A stretch of 64,000 nt of DNA from positions 393,193 to 457,192 of the forward strand of contig NZ_AYKT01000001.1 in the NCBI RefSeq assembly GCF_000496575.1. Direction: 5' to 3'. Below, piece after piece: positions 1-8,693 of the stretch. The notes under the pieces were generated by a model. The model was not told where the DNA came from. It saw only the letters and a list, made by a program, of their open reading frames with translations, and ran no database searches. This DNA comes from Geobacillus thermodenitrificans subsp. thermodenitrificans DSM 465 (GTDB taxonomy: Bacteria > Bacillota > Bacilli > Bacillales > Anoxybacillaceae). How positions within the stretch are numbered: position 1 is the first letter of the stretch; the number at the start of each line of letters is the position of its first letter. The translations under genes and the position numbers were made by a program.

Positions 1-683
1 AATACGGCATTCCGTTCATTCACGCCTATGGGATGACGGAAACGAGCCCGCTTGTGCTCGTCTCGCGCCCGAAAAGTTATCAAGACGCATTGCCATATGA
101 AGAGAAACTTGACATCCGCGCCAAGCAAGGGTTGCTTGCTCCAGGGCTGGAGATGAAAGTCATCGGCCAAAATGGACCGGTTCGTTGGGACGGCCAAGAA
201 ATGGGCGAACTTTGCTTGCGTGGGCCGTGGATTGCCGCTGAATATTATAACGACGAGCGGACGAAAGAGGCGTTTCGTGACGGCTGGCTCCATACCGGCG
301 ACGTCGTCACCGTTGACGAAGAAGGGTTCGTCAAAATCGTCGACCGGACGAAAGATGTTATTAAAAGCGGCGGCGAATGGATTTCTTCCGTTGATTTGGA
401 AAATGCGCTCATGGCCCATGAGGCGGTGTTTGAAGCCGCGGTCGTCGCCGTTCCGCATCCAAAATGGCAGGAGCGCCCGATCGCCTGCGTTGTGTTGAAA
501 GAAGGAAAGAGTGTCACGAAAGAAGAGCTGTACGACTTTTTGCGCCCGCAGTTTACGAAATGGTGGCTGCCGGATGACATCGTCTTTCTTGACGAAATTC
601 CAAAAACGAGCGTTGGCAAGTTTTTGAAGAGGAAACTACGCGATGAGATGGCGGCGCGCTATGCCGATGCGGCAACAGAATAA
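1..683 (+). CDS. Long-chain fatty-acid/acyl-CoA ligase, C-terminal part (5' end outside window)
   Basis: The reading frame is open from the first bases, so the start lies upstream. Visible are the adenylate-forming core motif YGMTETSP near the beginning, the hinge region GWLHTGDV, the KDVIKSGGEWIS segment, and a C-terminal domain ending with PKTSVGKFLKR, whose lysine is the usual adenylation lysine. The family activates a carboxylic acid with ATP to an acyl-AMP and then makes the acyl-CoA thioester. The two following genes (hydroxyacyl-CoA dehydrogenase, thiolase) suggest fatty-acid or short-chain acyl-CoA metabolism. The substrate chain length cannot be read from this fragment. Confidence 0.93.
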   Translation, partial: YGIPFIHAYGMTETSPLVLVSRPKSYQDALPYEEKLDIRAKQGLLAPGLEMKVIGQNGPVRWDGQEMGELCLRGPWIAAEYYNDERTKEAFRDGWLHTGDVVTVDEEGFVKIVDRTKDVIKSGGEWISSVDLENALMAHEAVFEAAVVAVPHPKWQERPIACVVLKEGKSVTKEELYDFLRPQFTKWWLPDDIVFLDEIPKTSVGKFLKRKLRDEMAARYADAATE

Positions 684-696
684 AGGGGGAGACGTT

Positions 697-1542
697 ATGG
701 CTGAAACGATCGCAGTGATCGGATCTGGGGTGATGGGAAGCGGCATCGCGCAAACAGCGGCGATGGCGGGAAAAACGGTGTATCTATATGATGTGTCCGA
801 AGCGGCCTTGCAAAACGGGCTCACTTCGGCTGAAAAAAGCTTGCGCCGCTTTGTCCAATCCGGCCGCATGTCCGAACAAGAAGCACAGGCGGCGCGTGGC
901 CGTCTCCGTCCTACGACGGATTTGGCAGAAGCGGTCCGTGAAGCGGACGTTGTCATTGAAGCGGTGCCGGAAAACTTGGCATTGAAAAAAGAGGTGTTTC
1001 AAAAGCTTGATGAATTGGCAAAGCCAAGCGCCATTTTGGCGACGAACACATCAGAGTTGAGCGTTACCGCGCTTGCGGCCGCGACCAATCGGCCGGAGAA
1101 CGTCATCGGTATGCATTGGTTCAATCCAGCACCGGTGATGAAGCTAATTGAAATTGTTAAAGGTGAAACGACGGCTGACGAAACGGTCGACGCCATCCGC
1201 CGCCTGTCCACAGAGCTTGGCAAAGAGACGGTTGTTGTCAAAGACCGTCAAGGATTTGTGACGACGCGGGCGATCGCCGCCCACATGATTGAATGCATCC
1301 GCATGTACGAAGAAGGAATCGCTTCTGCCGAGGATATCGATAAAGCGGTGCGGCTCGGTCTCAATTACCCGATGGGGCCGTTGGAGCTCGCCGACATGGT
1401 CGGGCTTGATACGCTCTTGTTTGTGAGTGAAAACATGACCGAGGCGTACGGCGACCGCTTCCGGGCACCGCAGCTGCTGCGCAAGCTCGTCGAAGCCGGA
1501 CATTTAGGACGGAAGACCGGGAAAGGCTTTTATACGTATTGA
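697..1542 (+). CDS. 3-hydroxyacyl-CoA (3-hydroxybutyryl-CoA) dehydrogenase
   Basis: 281 aa, the usual length of the stand-alone enzyme. It starts with an NAD-binding Rossmann motif (GSGVMGSGIAQ, residues about 8-18), has the NTSELSVT segment and the catalytic-His region GMHWFNPAPVMKL, and ends with a helical dimerisation domain (GLNYPMGPLELADMVGLD). It oxidises or reduces 3-hydroxyacyl-CoA/3-ketoacyl-CoA with NAD. The start at 697 is chosen because GGGGGA lies just upstream; the frame runs further 5' but overlaps the ligase gene. It begins 13 bp after the ligase stop, so the two are probably co-transcribed. Confidence 0.94.
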   Translation: MAETIAVIGSGVMGSGIAQTAAMAGKTVYLYDVSEAALQNGLTSAEKSLRRFVQSGRMSEQEAQAARGRLRPTTDLAEAVREADVVIEAVPENLALKKEVFQKLDELAKPSAILATNTSELSVTALAAATNRPENVIGMHWFNPAPVMKLIEIVKGETTADETVDAIRRLSTELGKETVVVKDRQGFVTTRAIAAHMIECIRMYEEGIASAEDIDKAVRLGLNYPMGPLELADMVGLDTLLFVSENMTEAYGDRFRAPQLLRKLVEAGHLGRKTGKGFYTY

Positions 1543-1653
1543 CACCCATTCGTCGCCTTGAAGGGCGGCGTTTAACGAAAGGGATAGTTGTTGTGAGGCG
1601 GATAACGGGAAAAGGAGCAATGACGAAGCGAAGCAGAAGGAGGAAATGGCATC

Positions 1654-2802
1654 ATGCGTGAAGCGGTGATTGTTGAAGCCGTCAGAACACCGGTCGGTAA
1701 ACGGAACGGCGTTTTTCGCGACGTTCATCCGGTCCATTTGGCCGCTACGGTGCTTGATGAAGTCGTGCGTCGGGCCGGCATTGAAAAAGGGCAGGTGGAA
1801 GATATCGTCATGGGCTGCGTGACGCCAATCGCCGAACAAGGATACAACATCGGCCGGCTTGCGGCGTTGGAGGCTGGATTTCCGATCGAAGTGCCAGCCG
1901 TGCAAATCAATCGAATGTGCGGCTCAGGACAGCAGGCGATCCATTTTGCTGCACAGGAAATCCGTTCAGGCGATATGGATGTCACCATTGCTGCAGGAGT
2001 CGAAAGTATGACGAAAGTTCCGATTTTAAGCGATGGCAACGAGCGGACCATTCCGCCGTCGCTTCATGAAAAGTACGAATTCATCCATCAAGGCGTCTCG
2101 GCGGAGCGAATCGCCAAAAAGTACGGCTTAACGCGCGAGCAGCTTGACGCTTACGCCTACGAAAGCCATCAGCGCGCTTTGGCCGCCTTGCGTGAAGGGA
2201 AGTTTCGCGCCGAAATCGTTCCGGTCAAAGGGCTGGACCGCGATGGTCGTGAAATCCTTGTCACCGATGACGAAGGGCCTCGTCCCGATACATCGCCGGA
2301 AGCGCTCGCCACGCTTAAGCCGGTGTTTCAAGAAGACGGCGTCATTACCGCCGGCAATGCGAGTCAAATGAGCGATGGGGCGGCCGCCATTTTGCTGATG
2401 GAGCAAGAGGTGGCGCGCCGATTCGGACTGAAACCGAGAGCGCGAATTATCGCGCAAACGGTCGTCGGCTCTGACCCGACGTATATGCTGGATGGTGTCA
2501 TCCCCGCGACAAGGCAAGTGCTGAAAAAAGCCGGGCTCACGATCGAGGACATCGATCTCATTGAAATTAACGAAGCGTTCGCCCCAGTTGTGCTCGCCTG
2601 GCAAAAAGAAATCGGTGCTCCGCTGGAGAAAGTGAATGTCAACGGCGGCGCCATCGCACTCGGCCATCCGCTCGGCGCAACCGGCGTGAAGCTGATGACA
2701 TCGCTCGTTCATGAGCTCGAACGGAGGAAGGGGCGCTACGGGCTGCTGACGATTTGCATCGGCCACGGCATGGCGACAGCAACAATCATCGAGCGTGAGT
2801 AA
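1654..2802 (+). CDS. Thiolase family protein (acetyl-CoA C-acyltransferase)
   Basis: 382 aa, full-length thiolase. The nucleophilic cysteine is in NRMCGSGQQAIH (Cys89), the active-site histidine in GGAIALGHPLGATG and the second catalytic cysteine in CIGHGMAT near the C terminus. The family catalyses reversible Claisen condensation or thiolytic cleavage of acyl-CoAs. It lies 111 bp after the hydroxyacyl-CoA dehydrogenase, with AGGAGG before its ATG, and a strong hairpin follows it, so it is the last gene of the acyl-CoA cluster. Degradative versus biosynthetic role is not decided by the sequence. Confidence 0.93.
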   Translation: MREAVIVEAVRTPVGKRNGVFRDVHPVHLAATVLDEVVRRAGIEKGQVEDIVMGCVTPIAEQGYNIGRLAALEAGFPIEVPAVQINRMCGSGQQAIHFAAQEIRSGDMDVTIAAGVESMTKVPILSDGNERTIPPSLHEKYEFIHQGVSAERIAKKYGLTREQLDAYAYESHQRALAALREGKFRAEIVPVKGLDRDGREILVTDDEGPRPDTSPEALATLKPVFQEDGVITAGNASQMSDGAAAILLMEQEVARRFGLKPRARIIAQTVVGSDPTYMLDGVIPATRQVLKKAGLTIEDIDLIEINEAFAPVVLAWQKEIGAPLEKVNVNGGAIALGHPLGATGVKLMTSLVHELERRKGRYGLLTICIGHGMATATIIERE

Positions 2803-2834
2803 GGCGTGACAATACACATTGAGCTCGCACCATC

Positions 2835-2880
2835 AGCAGCGGGAGCGGCCAACAAGCCGCCAAGCCCGCTGCTTTTTTGC
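2835..2880 (+). terminator. Rho-independent terminator after the thiolase gene
   Basis: Stem AGCAGCGGG / CCCGCTGCT with an inner GCGG/CCGC pairing, followed by six T. Confidence 0.85.
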
Positions 2881-2958
2881 TTATGAAAAACCGTAGGACG
2901 GAGGGCGGGGATGTGATAAGATGAAGAAAAGCAGATAAAAAGGGGGGCGCTGCGCAAG

Positions 2959-3837
2959 ATGAAGCAGCCCGTTCTTGCTTCCGTCTATTTGTCACTCGCT
3001 GCCAGCATTTGGGGCGGGATGTATGTCGTGAGCAAATACGTGTTGGACTACATCTCGCCGTTTACGCTCGTCTGGCTGCGTTATGCCATTGCCTTGGTTG
3101 TGCTTGTCGCGATTGTTGCGGCAAAACGGGAGCCCCTCCCAAAACATGGGCGCGACTGGGGGATGGTAATCGCAATCGGTGTCATCGGTTATATCGTTTC
3201 CATTTCGCTGCAATTTGTTGGCACGAAATGGTCGAATGCCCATACTGCTTCCCTCATTACCGCTTCAACACCGGCGTTTGTCGTTTTATTTGCCCGTTGG
3301 CTTCTTGGCGAAGCGCTCACATGGCGGAAACTTGCCGCATTGTTGTTGGCGACAGCGGGGGTCATCGTCATCGTCGGCCTTGGGGACGGTGGGGAGTCGA
3401 CATTTGCCGGAAATATGGCGTTAGTTGGCGCAGCGGTCACTTGGGCGCTGTTGTCGGTGCTGGTGAAAATGGCCTCGGCTCGCTTATCCGTCCTTTCCAT
3501 CACGACATTCGCCATCTTGGTGGCGTTTATCGGCATGACGCCGATGCTGATGGTGGAAAGTCCAGAGCTGACCGCTGTTCACTGGAATGCACTCGTCGTG
3601 TTGGGCGTGTTGTACCTTGGCATCGTGTCAACAGCAGGCGCGTTTTTCTTGTGGAACAAAGGGTTGGAAATGATCGACGCCGGCATCGGCTCGCTCTTTT
3701 TCTTTTTCCAACCACTCGTCGGTTCGCTCTTTGGCTGGCTGTTTTTGCATGAGCAGCTTGACGTTAGCTTTTGGATAGGCGGGGTGCTGATTGTTGCTGG
3801 GGTCGTAGTGGCCGTGCGAAGCGAGCAAAGCGCGTAA
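2959..3837 (+). CDS. EamA/DMT-family transporter
   Basis: 292 aa with about ten hydrophobic segments arranged as two EamA repeats (residues about 8-140 and 150-285), typical of drug/metabolite transporters. Motifs include SIWGGMYVVSKY at the N terminus and FFFFQPLVGSLFGWLFLHE in the second repeat. The cargo cannot be inferred. It is monocistronic: a terminator precedes it and the next gene is convergent. Confidence 0.9.
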   Translation: MKQPVLASVYLSLAASIWGGMYVVSKYVLDYISPFTLVWLRYAIALVVLVAIVAAKREPLPKHGRDWGMVIAIGVIGYIVSISLQFVGTKWSNAHTASLITASTPAFVVLFARWLLGEALTWRKLAALLLATAGVIVIVGLGDGGESTFAGNMALVGAAVTWALLSVLVKMASARLSVLSITTFAILVAFIGMTPMLMVESPELTAVHWNALVVLGVLYLGIVSTAGAFFLWNKGLEMIDAGIGSLFFFFQPLVGSLFGWLFLHEQLDVSFWIGGVLIVAGVVVAVRSEQSA

Positions 3838-3850
3838 GAAGGAATACGAA

Positions 3851-3885
3851 ACAAAAAGCGAAGCGCCTGCGTTGGGCGTCTTCGC
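3851..3885 (-). terminator. Rho-independent terminator of the downstream minus-strand gene
   Basis: On the minus strand GCGAAGACGCC and GGCGCTTCGC form a stem with one bulge, followed by TTTTTG. It sits between the convergent EamA gene and the DUF4306-like gene. Confidence 0.75.
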
Positions 3886-3893
3886 CTTCATGC

Positions 3894-4355
3894 TTACGAT
3901 TTTGCTTGTCGAACGGAATGGTTTTTGATGGTCATTGCTCCGAGTGCCGCGCATACGAGGGCGCATCCGGACAAAACGATCGCTAGCCATGTTCCGCCCG
4001 CTGTCGTCGCATCCATGAAAGGAAGCGCAAGCCCAGGAAGCGTTGCACTGAAGACAAACAACACATAGGCAAATGTGCGTTGATTCAAATAAGATGCAGC
4101 GAGAATAAGCAAATAGACGGTGCAAACGATGAGCAAACTTGGAAAAACAGGGCGGAATTTGGCGGCATATACGAAATAGTCAAGCTGAGAAATGTCGTGC
4201 TCATGAACTACTGGGCCGGCGAGCCAGTGTGAAAATGGCGTTGAGTATTTCCATTCCCAAGGATCGTCGAGAATCGCGCTTCCTTCATACCAAGATACTA
4301 AAGCAGAAAAGAACCAAATCATCGCAACGACGCCGAATTGGATGAGTCGATACAT
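3894..4355 (-). CDS. Small membrane protein, DUF4306/YjdJ-like
   Basis: 153 aa with four predicted membrane segments. After the first helix comes SWYEGSAILDDPWEWKY, which I associate with the DUF4306 (B. subtilis YjdJ) family, function unknown. The frame is open further upstream, but the start at 4355 is preferred: it has GGAGGAGA on the minus strand 8-9 bases upstream, and the extra upstream residues look non-coding. Family assignment is from memory and moderate; the membrane topology is directly visible. Confidence 0.7.
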   Translation of the reverse strand: MYRLIQFGVVAMIWFFSALVSWYEGSAILDDPWEWKYSTPFSHWLAGPVVHEHDISQLDYFVYAAKFRPVFPSLLIVCTVYLLILAASYLNQRTFAYVLFVFSATLPGLALPFMDATTAGGTWLAIVLSGCALVCAALGAMTIKNHSVRQAKS

Positions 4356-4647
4356 ATCGATGGTCTCCTCCTTTTCATATAAGCCATTTTGCTTCCATGC
4401 GCCTTTATTACGATGAACGCGCAGGGAGAAGACATGTGTCCGATTCGCCGAAATAATCATCCCTGCTGGATGTCCTAGAAACGATCGGATTGTGTCAAGA
4501 TGGATGGGAGAACGATGAACCGACATCCAACAAGCGCTCTTGGAAGATCGTGCTTATGTGAAAGTCGAATGCACCGATGCCATTCGTCGGGCAAAGCCAG
4601 CCCGTTGTCATAAAGAAAAAGTTGCTTGTTGCTTGGAGTTATGCGGA

Positions 4648-4680
4648 GGTGTCCCAAAAGGCGCGGGACACCTTTTCTTG
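4648..4680 (+). terminator. Orphan terminator-like hairpin
   Basis: GGTGTCCC (4648-4655) pairs with GGGACACC (4665-4672), followed by TTTTCTTG. No plus-strand gene precedes it, so it may end an unannotated small transcript or be left from a mobile element. Confidence 0.55.
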
Positions 4681-4730
4681 TTACCGCATGCAACACAATC
4701 AAGAAAGAACAGATGTTGTGTTTTGTTGAA

Positions 4731-4882
4731 AAAACATGACCGTTTCGGATCCGCCTTTTCTTTGGGCGTTGGTATGATTTTACGAGAATCGTATATCGTC
4801 ATCACTAAGTGAAGGGGATGTTCGAATAAGGATTACAAAAATTGAAAAATGGAAGACAATATTGAAAGAACGGTCATGTTTT
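4731..4882. repeat. 14-bp perfect inverted repeat, 152-bp span (possible MITE remnant)
   Basis: AAAACATGACCGTT at 4731-4744 is matched exactly in reverse complement at 4869-4882; the similarity extends a few bases outwards (TTGAAAA). The AT-rich interior has no gene. The arms are too far apart for a terminator and look more like terminal inverted repeats of a small non-autonomous element. Confidence 0.45.
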
Positions 4883-4885
4883 CAA

Positions 4886-5491
4886 TCACTCTCCTCCAAC
4901 CGCTCGGCGCGGCAGTTTCCAGCCATATGTGTACGACAAAATACGAAGGGCGGCGACGACAGTAAACAGTACATACAGTTCCACTGGCGACTCTGTCCAT
5001 TTCAACCCGATAGCGAGACCGGCTAAAATCGCCCAGACGGCGTAGATTTCCGAGCGCAACACAAGCGGCTTTCTTCCCGCCAACACATCGCGGATGATGC
5101 CGCCGCCGCTACCGGTCAACACAGCGGCGACGATGACTGCGCTTAACGGATGTCCCATGTTCACGGCATACAGTGCTCCTTGAATGGAAAATGCTGACAG
5201 GCCGAGAGCATCAAAAAAGTTGCCCCATCGCTTCCACGGCGGGAGCATTTGTTTTGGGAACAAATACACAACAGTCATCGAAGCTAAGGCGACAAGAAAA
5301 AGCGGACCTTGTTGCCATAACGCGGATACAGGAATCCCGATCAACAAATTGCGCACTGCCCCTCCGCCAAAGGCGGTGACGATCCCTAAAATGTACACCC
5401 CAAGCAAATCGTACTCTTCTTCCATCGCAACGATCGCCCCGCTGATGGCAAAGGCAATGGTTCCGATGATGCTTAACACTTCCCACGTCAT
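4886..5491 (-). CDS. Trimeric intracellular cation channel (TRIC) family protein, YvgT-like (UPF0126)
   Basis: 201 aa with six to seven hydrophobic helices in two homologous halves. Diagnostic motifs are the glycine-rich GIVTAFGGGAVRNLLIG in the first half and the matching AAVLTGSGGGIIRDVLAG in the second. The family comprises membrane proteins related to TRIC K+ channels; the bacterial role is not settled. RBS GGAA lies before the ATG at 5491. It is divergent from hflX. Confidence 0.88.
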   Translation of the reverse strand: MTWEVLSIIGTIAFAISGAIVAMEEEYDLLGVYILGIVTAFGGGAVRNLLIGIPVSALWQQGPLFLVALASMTVVYLFPKQMLPPWKRWGNFFDALGLSAFSIQGALYAVNMGHPLSAVIVAAVLTGSGGGIIRDVLAGRKPLVLRSEIYAVWAILAGLAIGLKWTESPVELYVLFTVVAALRILSYTYGWKLPRRAVGGE

Positions 5492-5643
5492 TCTCGCTGT
5501 TCCTTTCCATGCTGTTTTCCTGTATCATTGTAGGGGCAAAAACGGCGGGAAATCAATCATTTTTTGAACGAACTGGCAGGGTGGCAGCTGGATTTGGTAT
5601 GATGAGAGCAGAGAAAAAGGACCGTTAGAAAGGAAGGGATGTC

Positions 5644-6891
5644 ATGGGCCGAGAACAAGCGATCGTCGTCGGCTGTCAACTCGCCGGTGTTGATGACGAA
5701 CGGTTCCGCTATTCAATGGAGGAGCTCGCTTCACTCGTTGCGACAGCGAGCGGCGAAGTGGTGGCGGAACTTGTGCAAAAACGCGAATCGCCGCATCCGG
5801 CAACGTATATCGGCAAAGGGAAAACAGAAGAGCTTGCCGCCATCGTCAAGCAGCTGGAGCCGGATCTCGTCGTCTTCAACAGCGAGCTGTCGCCAAGCCA
5901 AGCCCGCAATTTGACGAACATGCTTGGTGAGGTGAAAGTCATTGACCGGACGCAGCTCATTTTAGATATCTTTGCTCAGCGTGCCCGTTCGAAAGAAGGA
6001 AAGCTGCAAGTTGAGCTCGCCCAGCTCGAGTATATGCTGCCGCGCCTTAGCGGCCAAGGGGCGGCGTTATCCCGCCTTGGTGGCGGCATCGGCACGCGCG
6101 GCCCGGGGGAGACGAAGCTTGAAACGGATCGCCGTCACATTCGCCGCCGCATCGATGACATTAAAGGCGAGCTGCGGCGCGTCGCCGAGCATCGCGGGCG
6201 ATATCGGGAGCGTCGGCAAAAAAACCGCGCATTTCAAGTAGCGCTTGTCGGTTATACAAACGCTGGCAAATCGACGCTCTTTAACCGGTTGACCGCTGCC
6301 GACTCGTTGGAAGAAAACTTGCTGTTTGCCACGCTCGATCCGCTGACGCGCAAGTGCATTTTGCCGTGCGGGTATACGGTGCTTCTCACCGATACGGTCG
6401 GATTTATTCAAGATTTGCCGACGACGCTTGTCGCCGCGTTTCGCTCAACGCTTGAAGAAGTGAAAGAAGCGGATTTACTGCTTCATGTCGTCGACTCGTC
6501 GCATCCGGATTACGCCGAACATGAGCGTACCGTATTGCAGCTTTTGGCGGAACTAGGAGCTTCTTCGATTCCGACCGTCACCGTTTACAATAAAAGCGAC
6601 CGGCAAGCGCCACAATTTCTCCCGACAACAACTGATGCAATCGTGATGAGCGCACTCTCGGCCACCGATGTTGACCGGCTCCGCCGCTTTATCGAAGAAG
6701 CGGTGAAACAGCAAATGAGTCGTTACGACGTATCAATTCCGAGCGGAAAAGGAAAATTGCTTGCTCAGTTAAAAACGGACACAATTTTGCAGGAATGGCA
6801 TTATAATGAACAAGGGGGCACGTACGAGTGCCAAGGGTACGTGCTGCCGACGCACCCGCTATATGGGGAGCTTCAATTATTTCAACGATAG
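5644..6891 (+). CDS. hflX: GTPase HflX
   Basis: 415 aa. The N-terminal HflX domain includes [13 protein letters not shown], then a coiled-coil with the glycine loop [15 protein letters not shown] (about residues 146-160), then a G domain with G1 [11 protein letters not shown]3 DTVGF and G4 NKSD. HflX binds the 50S subunit and rescues or splits stalled ribosomes, notably in heat stress. RBS AAGGAAGG is upstream. The ynbB-type gene follows 13 bp after the stop, an order also seen in B. subtilis (ynbA-ynbB). Confidence 0.96.
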   Translation: MGREQAIVVGCQLAGVDDERFRYSMEELASLVATASGEVVAELVQKRESPHPATYIGKGKTEELAAIVKQLEPDLVVFNSELSPSQARNLTNMLGEVKVIDRTQLILDIFAQRARSKEGKLQVELAQLEYMLPRLSGQGAALSRLGGGIGTRGPGETKLETDRRHIRRRIDDIKGELRRVAEHRGRYRERRQKNRAFQVALVGYTNAGKSTLFNRLTAADSLEENLLFATLDPLTRKCILPCGYTVLLTDTVGFIQDLPTTLVAAFRSTLEEVKEADLLLHVVDSSHPDYAEHERTVLQLLAELGASSIPTVTVYNKSDRQAPQFLPTTTDAIVMSALSATDVDRLRRFIEEAVKQQMSRYDVSIPSGKGKLLAQLKTDTILQEWHYNEQGGTYECQGYVLPTHPLYGELQLFQR

Positions 6892-6904
6892 AAAGGGTTT
6901 ATCT

Positions 6905-8176
6905 ATGTTTTGGACACAGTGGAGATACGGAGAAACAATCGCTGCTCTCATCGAGGAAGTTGAAGCACAAATTGCGCCGATCCACCGCTCCATCGATGAA
7001 CGTGTCGAGGCGAACCAATATCGCGTGCTCGACAGTTTTCGCCGCCATCAAGTGAGCGACGGCCATTTCATCCCGACGACTGGCTACGGTTATGACGATA
7101 CAGGGCGCGATACGCTTGATCGCATTTACGCGGATGTATTTGGCGCAGAAGCGGGCCTTGTCCGTCCGCAAATCATTTCTGGCACGCACGCGATCGCCAT
7201 CGCGCTGTTTGGCGTGCTGCGCCCGGGCGATGAACTGCTTTACATCACCGGGGCTCCGTACGACACGCTTGAAGAGATCGTCGGCGTTCGCGGCAGCGGC
7301 GTCGGCTCACTGAAAGAGTTTGGGATTCGTTATCGGAGCGTACCGCTTACGGCGGACGGAGCGGTTGATTTTCCAGCGGTGCGTGAAGCGATGAACGAAC
7401 GGACGAAAATGATTGGCATTCAGCGCTCGCGCGGCTACGCGACACGTCCATCGTTTACGGTCGACGAAATCGCCGAGATGATCGCTTTTGTCAAGGCAAT
7501 CAAGCCAGATGTCGTCGTGTTTGTCGACAACTGCTATGGCGAGTTTGTCGAGGAGAAAGAGCCATGCCATGTCGGCGCTGATCTCATGGCCGGCTCGCTC
7601 ATTAAAAACCCAGGAGGGGGACTGGCAAAAACGGGTGGCTATCTTGTCGGAAAGCGGAAGTATGTCGAAGCGTGCGCCTATCGGATGACTTCACCGGGCA
7701 TCGGCGCCGAAGTCGGCCCGTCGCTGTACAGCCTGCCTGATATGTACCAAGGATTTTTCCTGGCTCCACATGTTGTCGGACAGGCGCTCAAAGGAGCGGT
7801 GTTCACCGCCGCAATGCTTGAGCGGGTGGGACTCGAGACATCGCCGGCATGGGACGCCAAGCGCACCGATCTTGTACAGTCAGTTCGTTTTGACGATCCA
7901 GAGCAAATGGTTGCTTTTTGTCAAGCCATCCAAGCTTCTTCCCCGGTGAACGCCCATTTTACTCCATACCCGAGCGAGATGCCCGGCTATGAGGACAAAG
8001 TCATCATGGCCGCTGGTACGTTCGTGCAAGGAGCGAGCATTGAGTTGACGGCAGACGGGCCACTGCGCCCGCCATATGTCGCATACGTTCAAGGCGGTCT
8101 TACGTATTCACACGTGAAAATCGCTGTTTGTTCGGCGGTTCACCGCTTGCTTGAACAGCAGTTGATTTGTTTGTGA
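6905..8176 (+). CDS. PLP-dependent methionine gamma-lyase/aluminium-resistance family protein (YnbB)
   Basis: 423 aa, a fold-type I PLP protein. The presumed PLP lysine is in SLIKNPGGGLAKTGGY, with the upstream aspartate in VVFVDNCYGEF. N-terminal GYGYDDTGRD and the PQIISGTHAI stretch fit the family named for aluminium resistance and now often called methionine gamma-lyase family; the physiological substrate is not established. The start at 6905 follows GAAAGGG. The longer frame overlaps hflX and is rejected. The stop codon lies inside GlnR operator 1 of the next operon. Confidence 0.88.
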   Translation: MFWTQWRYGETIAALIEEVEAQIAPIHRSIDERVEANQYRVLDSFRRHQVSDGHFIPTTGYGYDDTGRDTLDRIYADVFGAEAGLVRPQIISGTHAIAIALFGVLRPGDELLYITGAPYDTLEEIVGVRGSGVGSLKEFGIRYRSVPLTADGAVDFPAVREAMNERTKMIGIQRSRGYATRPSFTVDEIAEMIAFVKAIKPDVVVFVDNCYGEFVEEKEPCHVGADLMAGSLIKNPGGGLAKTGGYLVGKRKYVEACAYRMTSPGIGAEVGPSLYSLPDMYQGFFLAPHVVGQALKGAVFTAAMLERVGLETSPAWDAKRTDLVQSVRFDDPEQMVAFCQAIQASSPVNAHFTPYPSEMPGYEDKVIMAAGTFVQGASIELTADGPLRPPYVAYVQGGLTYSHVKIAVCSAVHRLLEQQLICL

Positions 8177-8223
8177 GAAAATGTAACATCTCATTGACTC
8201 ATTTCTTAACATTATGGTAAAAT
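8172..8223 (+). promoter_or_regulatory. glnRA promoter with two GlnR operators
   Basis: Operator 1, TGTGAGAAAATGTAACA (8172-8188), fits the GlnR box TGTNA-N7-TNACA exactly and overlaps the preceding stop codon. Operator 2, TTGACTCATTTCTTAACA (8194-8211), keeps the right half-site and contains the -35 hexamer TTGACT. The -10 is TAAAAT (8218-8223), spacer 18. The same two-operator layout is known at B. subtilis glnRA. Confidence 0.85.
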
Positions 8224-8252
8224 AAAGGTATCAAAAGCGAGGAGGAATTGGC

Positions 8253-8654
8253 ATGAGCAGCCACATTCGTCGTTCCATGCCATTGTTTCCGATTGGGATC
8301 GTGATGCAGCTGACGGACTTATCAGCGCGCCAAATCCGCTATTATGAAGAGCACGGCCTCGTTATGCCAGCGCGCACCGAGGGCAACCGGCGGCTGTTTT
8401 CGCTCAATGATATCGACCGTTTGCTTGAAATTAAAGATTTAATTGACCAAGGTGTTAACCTTGCCGGCATTAAGCGAATTTTTGCCGCTCAGCAAGAGGG
8501 GCACCATGAACCGTCAGAAAAAGTTGGAAAAGCAGAAAAACCGAAGCTGTCGGACGAGGAGTTGCGCGAAATGTTGCGGACGGAGTTGCTGCAGGCCGGA
8601 CGGTTTCAGCGCGCATCGCTTCGCCAAGGAGATCTCGCTCGCTTCTTTCATTAA
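8253..8654 (+). CDS. glnR: Glutamine synthetase repressor GlnR (MerR family)
   Basis: 133 aa. The N-terminal MerR winged HTH ([31 protein letters not shown], residues about 20-50) is followed by a short dimerisation region and a C-terminal tail ([10 protein letters not shown]) of the type that senses feedback-inhibited glutamine synthetase. GlnR represses nitrogen genes when glutamine is plentiful. It lies directly upstream of glnA and behind two GlnR boxes, so it autoregulates the operon. RBS GAGGAGG. Confidence 0.96.
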   Translation: MSSHIRRSMPLFPIGIVMQLTDLSARQIRYYEEHGLVMPARTEGNRRLFSLNDIDRLLEIKDLIDQGVNLAGIKRIFAAQQEGHHEPSEKVGKAEKPKLSDEELREMLRTELLQAGRFQRASLRQGDLARFFH

Positions 8655-8693
8655 TGATGGAAAATGATTTCGGAGCCGGGGAGGAGTTTAGAT

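Larger units (their letters stand above)
4356..4885. other. 530-bp intergenic region with a terminator-like hairpin and a long-range inverted repeat
   Basis: No convincing gene. It contains a hairpin with a T-rich tail on the plus strand (4648-4680) that does not belong to any recognised upstream gene, and a perfect 14-bp inverted repeat (4731-4744 and 4869-4882). Open frames here lack ribosome-binding sites and protein-like composition. Confidence 0.6.

Noticed and set aside
2128..2817. 229-aa minus-strand frame over the thiolase gene
   Set aside because: Shadow frame in GC-rich coding DNA without RBS or domain.
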